A stretch of 29,017 nt of DNA from an uncultured Collinsella sp. (GCA_900545745.1 URAD01000021.1:1-29017), one strand, 5' to 3'. Shown: positions 17,248 to 24,434, numbered from the stretch's first letter. The notes: generated by a model from the sequence alone, not told the origin. Made by a program: numbers and translations.

Positions 17248-17466
17248 CTAGAGAATGATCTCGCAGTCCGGCTCGGCGTCGGCCGTAAACTCAACAACGC
17301 GGTTGAGCACCTCGTCGAACTCGGCGTCATCGGCCTCGAGCGTCAACTTCTGGGTCATAAAGTTGACCGAAACGGATTTGACGCCCTCGAGCTTGGCCAA
17401 CTCGTCCTGAAGCTCGCGCGCACAGTTGGCGCAATCGATCTCATCGAGCTTGTACTGCTTTTTCAT
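17248..17466 (-). CDS. Free-standing heavy-metal-associated (HMA) domain protein
   Basis: This 72-residue protein is a single ferredoxin-like HMA domain with the metal-binding motif DCANC (C12, C15) and the characteristic GVKSVSVNFMTQKLTLE strand-loop-strand. The ATG follows GAAAGGA. It is encoded between the zinc repressor and the ATPase, which itself lacks an N-terminal HMA domain. It most likely serves as the separated N-domain or as a metallochaperone delivering Zn/Cd to the pump. Copper chaperones have a similar fold, but the context favours zinc or cadmium. Confidence 0.9.
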   Translation of the reverse strand: MKKQYKLDEIDCANCARELQDELAKLEGVKSVSVNFMTQKLTLEADDAEFDEVLNRVVEFTADAEPDCEIIL

Positions 17467-17528
17467 GGTGGGTTCCTTTCCCGTTTTTGCGGCTTGGGTG
17501 CAGGCCGCGCTGGTACCGTGGTTGGTTG

Positions 17529-17894
17529 CTATTCGCAGATATGGCTCATGCCCTGGTTGAGCATGGTGTAGACGTGGTCGTCGGCGAGCGAGTAGAGGAT
17601 ATTGCGCCCGTCGCGCCGGAATTTAACCAGGTGCGACTGCTTGAGTGTGCGCAGCTGGTGCGACACCGCGGACTGCGAGGTTTCGGTCGCTTCGGCGATG
17701 TCTGCCACGCAGAGCTCGCGGCCCATGAGGGCGTAAAGGATCTTGATACGCGTGGTGTCGCTGAAGACCTTGAACAGGTCGGCGAGGTCGTAGAGAAGCT
17801 CCTCGTCGGGAAGGTCCTCGGGCGAGCAGGTGGTGGGGATCGCGGGTTCGGTGGCCTCGATGTCGGGTTTCGTTTCATCAACGCGGGTGCTCAT
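17529..17894 (-). CDS. ArsR/SmtB-family zinc-sensing repressor
   Basis: This 121-residue winged-helix repressor has its recognition helix region in TSQSAVSHQLRTLKQSHLV. The C-terminal helix reads DDHVYTMLNQGMSHICE, giving D-x-H-x10-H-x2-E, the same spacing as the alpha-5 zinc site of SmtB (Asp104, His106, His117, Glu120). The alpha-3 site has only one Cys (ELCVADIAE), so alpha-5 sensing is favoured. It should repress itself, the HMA gene and the ATPase until zinc or cadmium binds. Two operator palindromes precede it, and GAAAGGAT is the ribosome binding site. It is first in the resistance operon. Confidence 0.93.
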   Translation of the reverse strand: MSTRVDETKPDIEATEPAIPTTCSPEDLPDEELLYDLADLFKVFSDTTRIKILYALMGRELCVADIAEATETSQSAVSHQLRTLKQSHLVKFRRDGRNILYSLADDHVYTMLNQGMSHICE

Positions 17895-17908
17895 TGCAAT
17901 ATCCTTTC

Positions 17909-17928
17909 ATATGAACATGCGCTCATAT
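17909..17928 (-). promoter_or_regulatory. SmtB/ArsR-type operator O1
   Basis: ATATGA-N8-TCATAT is a perfect 6-bp dyad lying between the transcription start and the repressor start codon. It touches the ribosome binding site. Confidence 0.8.
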
Positions 17929-17940
17929 AACTTGCTTTCG

Positions 17941-17968
17941 ATTATATGAGTGTATGTTCATATGTCAA
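17941..17968 (-). promoter_or_regulatory. Near-consensus promoter of the zinc operon with operator O2 in its spacer
   Basis: On the minus strand, TTGACA (17963-17968) and TATAAT (17941-17946) are separated by 16 bp. The palindrome ATATGA-N8-TCATAT (17944-17963) fills the spacer. A perfect -35 and -10 blocked by an operator is the expected design of a repressed but strongly inducible promoter. Confidence 0.85.
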
Positions 17969-18047
17969 TACAATTTGCGTTAATTTCGATGACTGCTTGC
18001 CGCTTCTGCGATTTTCTGTGGGTTGGGAGACATCGACGCAATGCTCG

Positions 18048-18264
18048 CCAACATATTTCGAGATGTTCGGCTAGCATGCTAAGAAAGCCACCTTGAGAAG
18101 CATTAGAACTGTTCATATTTGTACTTTATCGTGTCAAATACCGCGAGAATCAGTTCTTCCTCTACGGGAGTTTCTGCAGAATCAGTTTTATCTAAAGTTA
18201 TATTGAGCATTGCTGCAGCCAATCTGGCACATCGGTGGCCGAATAAGTCGAAAAATGTAGGTGG
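18048..18264. repeat. Inverted motif pair A, downstream of the DUF559-like gene
   Basis: The left copy 18048-18073 (minus) and right copy 18236-18264 (plus) are head-to-head versions of a 26-bp motif whose best form begins TGGCCGAACAACTCGAAAAA and ends TGTAGG. The right copy matches the 19865 copy at 25 of 27 positions, and the left at about 22 of 26. The left copy is also flanked by ATGCT/AGCAT. The 162 bp between them carries no gene I can support. The stretch 17969-18047 is AT-richer and featureless. Confidence 0.6.
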
Positions 18265-18283
18265 ACATCCGCAGAGATCGCCT

Positions 18284-19492
18284 TTAGAAGAGCGAATTCT
18301 CAATTAGATCAATAATCGTGTCGTCTTCCGTGCGGTTTTCATCGATTTTTGCGAACATGTCGCATTCCCAAGCCCCATTGATTTCCTCAGCAAGGGCCCC
18401 GACGTGTTGCATGTCGTCGGGTTCGGGCACATCGTTGATGCTCGGGTCATCAGCTTGCGGATATTGGCTTGCAATTTCGCGCTTGGCGGCCTCTTCTTCT
18501 TTGAGTGTCTCCAGGACGCGGCGACCGTATTCGAAGTAGCGCCGCAAGACAAATTGACGAAGAGTTTCTTGCAGGATGGCGAAGTTATCCGGGAGTCGAC
18601 CGGGCCATATCTTCTCGCGAATGCGAATCGCTTCCATGACCCGTTTAAAAGCGGACTGCTTGAAAAACGAATGACGACTAACTGTGATAACGGCATATCC
18701 CATGTTTCGCAGCGTGTTTCGTCGCTCCTCGTCAATTGATTGCTGCTCGGGTTCGTCGTGGTAAAAGCCGTTGTATTCGATATCGGTCATCGAATTTTCG
18801 AGCAGCGCGTCGAGGTAGAAAACCGTCCGTCGCGTTAGGGCGGCGTATCTTTTGGGGACTGGGATCGGATAATCCGTTTTGATAGCGCGTATGGCTAAGC
18901 CACCCATTGACTTGGGCATTGTCAGCATCATGACAAACGCCGTTTCGAGTGGGGAGCGACAGCCTTCGTGTACATAAGAAAGTGCCTTAAGTGCTTTATT
19001 AGATCCACGATACCCCGGTGCCTCTGAAAAGAAGGCTCTGAGCTCTTCAACGCTGGTTAGGGCTGGGCGCTCGCGATATTGAGTTTCGTCGGACGTTCCA
19101 AGCGCGTAGGAGCCGCAGATTTCAAAGTAATACTCAACGAGCTCCGAAAGGTTGAGGTCGGCTGTTGCTTCTAACGCGCACAGCTTGATATCGACGATGT
19201 AGACGTTCGGCTCGAGTTCTAGGTAGCTTTCTGCATCAAACGTATAGCGCGTGCAGTGGCAGATGCAGCCCTTGCGGTGCCTTTTGGCATTATTGGAAAA
19301 CGTCAGCACATGGATACGTTCAGAATCGACATTCTTTCTGTTGAGCCATGCTCGTGCCGCTTCCAGGTCGGACGTGGTCGGCGCAGACACCCTGATCTTT
19401 TCCATAGGTATGGGACCGGTCGCGTAGCTTGCGAGCGAGTTGGCTGTTTGGTATACAGCGCGTGCCGTGGTATGTGACAGAATGATTCCCAT
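18284..19492 (-). CDS. DUF559-like (PD-(D/E)XK fold) protein, AbiEi-antitoxin-like architecture
   Basis: This protein of about 402 residues is of uncertain function. The C-terminal half has YLDALL (D228), DIEYNGFYH (E239, H245), DEERRNTLRNMGYAVITV and a preceding CRSPLETAF. That order matches DUF559 proteins, which have a Vsr-like endonuclease fold and are often linked to AbiEi-type N-terminal regions in actinobacteria. The start at 19492 is chosen because IILSHTTA looks like the usual N-terminus of these proteins; the frame is open for 74 more codons, but these cross a hairpin and a repeat. No clear ribosome binding site is seen. Base composition is well below the neighbours, and no partner toxin or methylase is adjacent. 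It may be an accessory defence or mobile gene. Confidence 0.65.
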   Translation of the reverse strand: MGIILSHTTARAVYQTANSLASYATGPIPMEKIRVSAPTTSDLEAARAWLNRKNVDSERIHVLTFSNNAKRHRKGCICHCTRYTFDAESYLELEPNVYIVDIKLCALEATADLNLSELVEYYFEICGSYALGTSDETQYRERPALTSVEELRAFFSEAPGYRGSNKALKALSYVHEGCRSPLETAFVMMLTMPKSMGGLAIRAIKTDYPIPVPKRYAALTRRTVFYLDALLENSMTDIEYNGFYHDEPEQQSIDEERRNTLRNMGYAVITVSRHSFFKQSAFKRVMEAIRIREKIWPGRLPDNFAILQETLRQFVLRRYFEYGRRVLETLKEEEAAKREIASQYPQADDPSINDVPEPDDMQHVGALAEEINGAWECDMFAKIDENRTEDDTIIDLIENSLF

Positions 19493-19524
19493 ACGCGTAT
19501 GATGGCATAGCGGACGCCGCATAC

Positions 19525-19540
19525 GCCCGAAACTTCGGGC
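19525..19540 (-). promoter_or_regulatory. Small perfect hairpin upstream of the DUF559-like gene
   Basis: GCCCGAA-ac-TTCGGGC lies 33 bp upstream of the chosen start. Its presence argues against the extended reading frame and may mark the 5' leader. No T-run follows on the minus strand. Confidence 0.4.
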
Positions 19541-19707
19541 AACGGTATTGGGGCGCGGCTTATCTTCTGCGAACGGTGGGTTTTTGAGCTGTCGTATTGA
19601 GGGAGCAGCTTTGGCTGGGGAGGTTTCTGCCGGCTGCCCCTTTTTGATGAACTTTAGTTGCGGATTCGTAGCTTCTAAGCGTTTTTGCCGACCGCTCAGA
19701 TGCCTCA

Positions 19708-19901
19708 CCAACATAATTTGAGTTATTCGGCCTTATCCTATACAAATGGTGCGATCGCAACGTCCTATTCGAATTGATTCAGGTAGATTTATGGGGCTTG
19801 GTTGCGAAATTAAGGCGATTTTAGCTTCGATTGCGGTTCAAGGGGCCTTGACTAGTGGTTCAGCTGGCCGAACAACTCGAAAAATGTAGGTTGGCCAACC
19901 T
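19708..19901. repeat. Inverted motif pair B, upstream of the DUF559-like gene
   Basis: The left copy 19708-19733 (minus, about 20 of 26 matches) and right copy 19865-19894 (plus) are again head-to-head. The right copy runs into a perfect 14-bp palindrome AGGTTGGCCAACCT at 19888-19901. The 131 bp between the copies is AT-rich and has no supportable gene. It may hold the promoter of the gene to the left. Confidence 0.6.
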
Positions 19902-19941
19902 GCCGACTATGTGAAGCACGCGTATTTGCTCGTTTTGATGA

Positions 19942-19977
19942 AAACTAGGGTGCAGCCATAAGGCTGCGCCCTAGTTT
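19942..19977 (-). terminator. Intrinsic terminator of the exonuclease gene
   Basis: The arms 19942-19957 and 19962-19977 form a 16-bp stem with one wobble and a 4-nt loop. The minus strand continues TTTTCATC. It lies about 65 bp after the exonuclease stop. Confidence 0.75.
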
Positions 19978-20042
19978 ACTGCGTGTCGGTGTGCCCAGAC
20001 GGATTGCGCTGTGCCTGGCAGGCGCTCCCGCAGATGGATCGG

Positions 20043-21011
20043 TTATTTCGCGAATAGGTTCTTGAGGTTGAACTCGGCCTGAACCGTGCGGAGCATGAGG
20101 TCGGTGTCGTCGAGGCCCAGGTGCTGCTCGTTGGCGTCGGCGGCGAGGGTGCCGCGGCGGCGGGCCCAGTTCTCGAGCGCGGCGGGCGCGGACTCGCGGG
20201 GGAGCGAGCGGACGTCGGCATCCAGGCTGCGGCAGATCTGGCGCGAGTCGATGACGATAATCTTGCCGGCGCGGCGTGCCTCGGCGTAACCGTCCAGATG
20301 AATTTTGAACCAGCTGTCCTCGAACGCGGCGTTATGCGCCATGTACGGGTATTTCTTCATAAGCTTGAGCAGCTGCTTCTGCAATTCCTTGTTCTCGCGG
20401 AACGGCTTTTTGCTGTCAATGTCGTCCCAGGTGATGTGGTGGATATTCGACAACGGCACATCCTCGCCGCGGTAGATGTCGGGCAGGCCACAGTAGTGTG
20501 CCTCGGCGTCATGCGGCACGGCGTCGCTGGTGAGATCCATGATCTCCCAGCCCACGTTGATGATATAGCCGCGCTCGGGTGCACGGCCGGTGGTCTCGAT
20601 GTCGATACCGAGCACGGTGCCCTGGATGGGCTTGCGGGCGTAGGCCACGCCGAGCGCGTCGCGGTCGCCGCGGATCTCGCGCATGACCGACGCGGCGGTG
20701 CGCTTTTGCATCTTACCGATGGCGGTGCAGGTGTCGGCATCGGACAGGCCGCGCGAAAGCGTCGCGGGCGTCACGTTGCGCAGGCGTGCCTCGCCAATCT
20801 GGTCGCACAGGTCGCGGTTGCGGTCAGCCAGGTCGCGCACGGTGGCAAAGTCGAAGCTGGGGTCGCCCTCGGCGGTAAAGTACTCGGTTTCGAGCACCTT
20901 AAGGGCCTCCTCGCCCTTCTGGCGCTCGGACTCCATGGCGCCGTGATCGCCATAGATAAACATGGGAATAAACGGCTGGCGCTCGTATTCGAGTGCTTGT
21001 GAAACGTTCAT
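20043..21011 (-). CDS. DEDDh-family 3'-5' exonuclease domain protein
   Basis: This 322-residue protein has an exonuclease domain that starts around residue 132 with GIDIETTGRAPERG (the D-x-E of motif ExoI). It continues with YMAHNAAFEDSWF (motif II Asp) and QHLGLDDTDLMLRT (His and Asp of motif III), so it is of the DnaQ-like DEDDh type. The N-terminal 130 residues are charged and helical and not recognised. The ATG at 21011 follows AAGGAG. Family members degrade or proofread DNA or RNA; the specific role cannot be told. The gene is diverged from the exporter gene. Confidence 0.88.
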   Translation of the reverse strand: MNVSQALEYERQPFIPMFIYGDHGAMESERQKGEEALKVLETEYFTAEGDPSFDFATVRDLADRNRDLCDQIGEARLRNVTPATLSRGLSDADTCTAIGKMQKRTAASVMREIRGDRDALGVAYARKPIQGTVLGIDIETTGRAPERGYIINVGWEIMDLTSDAVPHDAEAHYCGLPDIYRGEDVPLSNIHHITWDDIDSKKPFRENKELQKQLLKLMKKYPYMAHNAAFEDSWFKIHLDGYAEARRAGKIIVIDSRQICRSLDADVRSLPRESAPAALENWARRRGTLAADANEQHLGLDDTDLMLRTVQAEFNLKNLFAK

Positions 21012-21082
21012 ATAACTGCTCCTTGGACGGGCCGCACCGCGCGGCTCGGGTTCATTGAGATGTGGCGAGATGATAGTTTACC

Positions 21083-21151
21083 ATGGGCAACTATTGGCAT
21101 CGCGCCTAGGACAACTACAATACCCTAGTTGACCGCTAGGACTTTTACAAT
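21083..21151 (+). promoter_or_regulatory. Promoter and repeat cluster upstream of the exporter gene
   Basis: TTGGCA (21094-21099) and TACAAT (21116-21121), 16 bp apart, form a good promoter. CTAGGACAACTACAAT (21106-21121) and CTAGGACTTTTACAAT (21136-21151) are near-identical direct repeats exactly 30 bp apart. CATGGGCAACT at 21083-21093 also occurs at 14450-14460 before the DtxR/MntR-type gene. Together these look like regulator binding sites over the promoter. Confidence 0.5.
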
Positions 21152-21183
21152 GCTGCCGAAAGACACGAAAGGTTCCATCCGTC

Positions 21184-22275
21184 ATGGATTTGCTGATTGA
21201 TATTCTGCTTGACGCCGGCAAGGACACGCTCTCGCTGGTGCCATTCTTGTTGGTGACGTATCTGGCTCTCGAGACCTTGGAGCACGTCGCGGGTGACCGC
21301 GTTAACGGGGCCATCAAGCGCGCCGGCGCCGCGGGTCCCGTGGTTGGCTCGTTGCTGGGCATGGTGCCGCAGTGCGGCTTTTCGGCAATGGCGGCCACAC
21401 TGTACGCCGGTCGCGTCGTGACCTTGGGCACGTTGGTGGCGGTGTTCCTTTCGACCTCCGATGAGATGCTGCCGCTGTTGCTCGCCGAGCAGGTGCCCGT
21501 GCAGACCATGGCGATGCTTTTGGCTTCGAAAGCACTGATCGCGCTGGTCACGGGCTTTATCGTGGACGCTGCCATTCGCGGCCTGCGCCGTAACGCCCGC
21601 GCGCACGCGGCGATTCGCCGTACCGTGCTGGGAACCGCGGCCAATCCTGCCCATGTGAACTGCGCGCACGATGACCACAGCGGCGGTGACATCATCGACG
21701 AGGTGGCCGAGGCGGGCGTGAGCGCCGACCACATCCACGAGTTGTGCGAGCGCGACCATTGCGGTTGCGATGATGAAGATGAACACGAGCGCGACCACGG
21801 ACACAGCCATGATCACGGTCACACGGGCGAGCATGAGCACCACCACGGCCACAGCCACGACCACTCCCACGAAGGTGCGCCCGTCCTGTCGATTATCCGC
21901 AGCGCGATCTCGCACACCGTGCAGGTTTCGGTTTTTATTTTCCTGGTGACGCTGATTCTAGTTGCCGTGCTCGAGACCTTCGGAGAGTCCGCGATCGAGC
22001 AGTTCCTGCGTGGCAACGAGACGCTCGCCGTCTTGGGCTCGGCACTCGTCGGCCTGATCCCCAACTGCTCGGCCAGCGTGGTCATTACGCAGCTGTACCT
22101 GGAGGGCGCGCTACAGCTGGCGCCGATGCTCGCCGGCACGCTCATTTCCGCCGGCGTGGGCTATCTTGTCCTGTTCCGCACCAACCGCAGCGCTCGTGAA
22201 AACGCCGTGTTCCTGGTCATGATGTACGTCATCGGCGCCGGCTGGGGCCTTATCCTATCCGCCTTCGGCCTCTAA
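21184..22275 (+). CDS. Putative metal/arsenic exporter with His-rich loop (ArsP_2 / 'putative manganese transporter' family)
   Basis: This 363-residue membrane protein is built of two related halves of four to five helices. Each half carries a proline-Cys motif: GMVPQCGFSAMAATLYAGRV in the first and GLIPNCSASVVITQLYLEGA in the second. The halves are joined by a cytoplasmic loop at about residues 155-235 with many His, Asp and Cys residues (DHGHSHDHGHTGEHEHHHGH), which should bind divalent metals. This layout fits the ten-helix heavy-metal exporter family PF11449, annotated variously as arsenic efflux or manganese transport. The His-rich loop favours a divalent metal. GAAAGG precedes the start. 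Confidence 0.85.
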   Translation: MDLLIDILLDAGKDTLSLVPFLLVTYLALETLEHVAGDRVNGAIKRAGAAGPVVGSLLGMVPQCGFSAMAATLYAGRVVTLGTLVAVFLSTSDEMLPLLLAEQVPVQTMAMLLASKALIALVTGFIVDAAIRGLRRNARAHAAIRRTVLGTAANPAHVNCAHDDHSGGDIIDEVAEAGVSADHIHELCERDHCGCDDEDEHERDHGHSHDHGHTGEHEHHHGHSHDHSHEGAPVLSIIRSAISHTVQVSVFIFLVTLILVAVLETFGESAIEQFLRGNETLAVLGSALVGLIPNCSASVVITQLYLEGALQLAPMLAGTLISAGVGYLVLFRTNRSARENAVFLVMMYVIGAGWGLILSAFGL

Positions 22276-22283
22276 GTAGGCCT

Positions 22284-22360
22284 AAAAAATGGGCTTCAAA
22301 TAGCCATGCTCGGCGCCTGCGCAATGCGGCGACGCATGGCATTTTGAAGCCCGTTTTTTT
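22284..22360 (+). terminator. Strong terminator after the exporter gene
   Basis: The arms GGGCTTCAAA (22291-22300) plus GCCATGC (22303-22309) pair with GCATGGC (22334-22340) plus TTTGAAGCCC (22343-22352). GTTTTTTT follows. An A-run at 22284-22289 would let it also work on the minus strand. Confidence 0.9.
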
Positions 22361-22391
22361 GTTGAGCCATGGATTCCGAGCGCTCACACCG

Positions 22392-22439
22392 CGCAAAACA
22401 AAAAGGTAGATTTCCGGGCATGTCCCGAAAATCTACCTT
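22392..22439 (-). terminator. Terminator of the YaiI/HdeD operon
   Basis: AAGGTAGATTTCCGGG and TCCCGAAAATCTACCTT (about 22403-22439) form a stem of about 16 bp with a short loop. The minus strand continues TTTTTGTTTTG. It ends directly at the yaiI stop. Confidence 0.88.
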
Positions 22440-22441
22440 GG

Positions 22442-22924
22442 TTAGCGCAGCAGCTCGGTGAGGTTGCGCTTAAAGCGGGCCCGGTCTTCGCTGGTAAATG
22501 CCGCCGGACCGCGAGTGCGACCGCCGGCGCGGCGCACCTTCTTTTCCTCGTGGCGAATAAACAGTTGCATGTCGATGGTCGCCTTATCGTAGACGCGCCC
22601 GCGCACGCCGATGGCGGCGGCATCGCGCCCGAGCACCATGCTCGCCAAGCCAATGTCCTGCGTCACGACTACATCGCCCGCCTGCAGGCGTTCGACAATG
22701 GCAAAGTCGGCGCTGTCGGCGCCCATGCTCACATCGAGCGTCGTGACCCAAAATCCGCGTCGCGCATGCTCGACGTCGCGCGGATCGTCGCGGCGAATGT
22801 GGCGTTCCAGGTTCTGTGTGCTGTTGCCGGCGATAACGACGGCGACGCCCGCCCGCCGCGCGCAGTCAATCGACTCGCGCGTGACCGGGCAGGCGTCTGC
22901 ATCAATAAAGAGCGTTCGCGGCAT
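22442..22924 (-). CDS. YaiI/YqxD family protein (UPF0178, DUF188)
   Basis: This 160-residue protein begins FIDADACPVT and continues with VVTQDIGLASMVLGRDA and GRTRGPAAFTSEDRARF, the conserved segments of the UPF0178 family. The Asp-rich first motif and the TQDIGLA motif suggest a PIN-like metal-binding fold, but no function is established. The start ATG directly follows the stop of the upstream gene (TAGATG), so the two are translationally coupled. Confidence 0.92.
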   Translation of the reverse strand: MPRTLFIDADACPVTRESIDCARRAGVAVVIAGNSTQNLERHIRRDDPRDVEHARRGFWVTTLDVSMGADSADFAIVERLQAGDVVVTQDIGLASMVLGRDAAAIGVRGRVYDKATIDMQLFIRHEEKKVRRAGGRTRGPAAFTSEDRARFKRNLTELLR

Positions 22925-23527
22925 CTAGTGCACCAGTTTGCCAAATTGAATAGCGCGAACAATCAGCGTTACGCCAAACACCAGCAGTGCGGCGCCGCTA
23001 AAGATGACGAGCATCTTGGCCGACCACAGCGGATAGATAAACACGAACATGCCGGCGATGATGGAGAGCGCGCCGCTCAGGATGGCGAGGGCACGGTTGG
23101 ACGAAAGCTCGGACTCCAGAATGGACATGACACCTTCGACGATCCAGCCAAAGCCGGCCACGATAACCACCATCGTGGTGAGCGTCGCGGTCGAGAAGGC
23201 CTGGTTGCGCAGGATTATGACGCCGCCCAAGATAATGAGTAGGTTGAAGATGATGCTCGTCACGCGCCAGCCGGTGGGCAGCAGTGGCTCGAAAACAGCG
23301 GTAAACAGCCTGATCGCGGCCGTGATCACAAAGTAGAAGCCCAAGACGGTCGTTAGGAAGACGAGGGACTTGGCGGGCGCAAACAGCAGTGCGATGCCGG
23401 CGACGAGCGCCAAGACGCCCGTGATGGCGTAAATCCAGCGCACGGCCTTGACGGCCTTGCCTGCCATGCTTTTCTCGTCAAATCCAAACTGGCTCGATTT
23501 TTGGTCATCATTCTTAAAGATGCCCAT
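22925..23527 (-). CDS. HdeD/DUF308 family membrane protein
   Basis: This 200-residue protein has about six transmembrane helices in three pairs after a polar N-terminal stretch of about 28 residues. The repeated pattern (VAGIALLFAP, VAGFGWIVEGVMSI, IIAGMFVFIYPLWS) is typical of HdeD/DUF308 proteins, linked in E. coli to acid resistance. GGAAAGGAG precedes the ATG. It is the first gene of a two-gene operon with the YaiI-type gene. Confidence 0.88.
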   Translation of the reverse strand: MGIFKNDDQKSSQFGFDEKSMAGKAVKAVRWIYAITGVLALVAGIALLFAPAKSLVFLTTVLGFYFVITAAIRLFTAVFEPLLPTGWRVTSIIFNLLIILGGVIILRNQAFSTATLTTMVVIVAGFGWIVEGVMSILESELSSNRALAILSGALSIIAGMFVFIYPLWSAKMLVIFSGAALLVFGVTLIVRAIQFGKLVH

Positions 23528-23715
23528 AATGTCTCCTTTCCGTGCGGCGTAAGCCTTGATCGTTACGACCAGTATCGCCTAAAGGCGCTGACGTATGGGT
23601 CGGGGAGGGTGAAACGTAACCCAAAGGCCCCGAATTGTTTCCGTTGTTCCCCACGTCGCGATTTTCTATTCAACAGGTGTAGAACATTGCAGCCCTGTTC
23701 GTTATTGCCTACGTT

Positions 23716-23734
23716 TTAGGTTAGATTTTCCTAA
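23716..23734 (+). promoter_or_regulatory. IdeR/DtxR-like iron box upstream of the nitroreductase gene
   Basis: TTAGGTTAGATTTTCCTAA matches the 19-bp DtxR/IdeR consensus TTAGGTTAGGCTAACCTAA at 15 positions, including both outer pentamers. It lies 28 bp upstream of the nitroreductase start, where a bound repressor would block initiation. The remainder of the 235-bp divergent gap shows nothing else clear. Confidence 0.55.
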
Positions 23735-23762
23735 GAACAATTGCCCGAAATTGGGGGTCCCT

Positions 23763-24434
23763 ATGAACGAAGCAGTTCCCGCAGCGCCGGTAAGCGCTGA
23801 GTCGATGGCAAAGCAGGGTTGCGAAAAGCTCGGCTTGGACGCGTTTGATGCGTTGGTTCGCTGCGCCCGCACGTGCCGTCGCTTTGACGAGTCCATGCGC
23901 GTGCCGCGTGAGCTTTTGCTTGAGCTGGCGGAGCTGGCGCACCTGACTCCCTGTGGTGCCAATGCTCAGCGTCTGCGTTTTCATGTGGTAAGCGGTGCAG
24001 AGGACTGCGCTCGTGTATTTGACGAGCTTGCATGGGCCGGTGCGCTCAAGGATTGGCCGGGTCCCGATGAGGGCGAGCGCCCGACCGGCTACATCGCGAT
24101 TCTTGCCGAGCGCGCCGTTCCGGGTAAGCCCGCCGCTCCTATTACTGAGGTCGACACGGGCATTGCCGCGCAGACGATGATGCTCGCCGCCCGCAGCGCC
24201 ACGCCCGAGGTGGCTGCCTGCATGTTCAAGGCCTTTACGCCCCACGCGATCGATGCCATGGGGCTCGATAGCGACAAGTATGAGCTCAAGCTGATCATGG
24301 CGTTTGGCGTTCCGGCCGAGACGCAGGTGATCGATGCGATCGATTCCAACCCCGACGGCTCAATTAATTACTGGCGCGACGAGGCGCAGGTGCACCACGT
24401 ACCCAAGCGCCCGCTTGCCGACGTACTGGTGTAG
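23763..24434 (+). CDS. Nitroreductase-family flavoprotein
   Basis: This is a 223-residue FMN-dependent oxidoreductase. The N-terminal RTCRRFDES is the usual R-R-S/T-x-R-x-F phosphate-binding region, followed by LAHLTPCGANAQRLRFHVV (the APSxxNxQPW-type motif). Later DTGIAAQTMMLAARSATPEVAACMF corresponds to the D-x-G-x-A-x-Q-x-M-x-L core. The ATG at 23763 follows GGGGG. The conserved Trp after NxQ is replaced by Arg, so the substrate may differ from classical members. The iron-box-like site upstream suggests control by an iron-responsive regulator. Confidence 0.87.
   Translation: MNEAVPAAPVSAESMAKQGCEKLGLDAFDALVRCARTCRRFDESMRVPRELLLELAELAHLTPCGANAQRLRFHVVSGAEDCARVFDELAWAGALKDWPGPDEGERPTGYIAILAERAVPGKPAAPITEVDTGIAAQTMMLAARSATPEVAACMFKAFTPHAIDAMGLDSDKYELKLIMAFGVPAETQVIDAIDSNPDGSINYWRDEAQVHHVPKRPLADVLV

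Noticed and set aside
18103..18303. 66-codon minus-strand frame after the DUF559-like gene
   Set aside because: It starts at TTG without a ribosome binding site, overlaps the previous stop, and runs through one copy of the 26-bp motif. An internal ATG also lacks a binding site.
19493..19714. 74-codon N-terminal extension of the DUF559-like gene
   Set aside because: It crosses a perfect hairpin and reaches into a repeat copy, and the family-like N-terminus IILSH begins at 19492. It is not excluded with certainty.
18048..19901. CRISPR-like array in the repeated 26-bp motifs
   Set aside because: There are only four copies, with alternating orientation and irregular spacing, and no cas genes are present.
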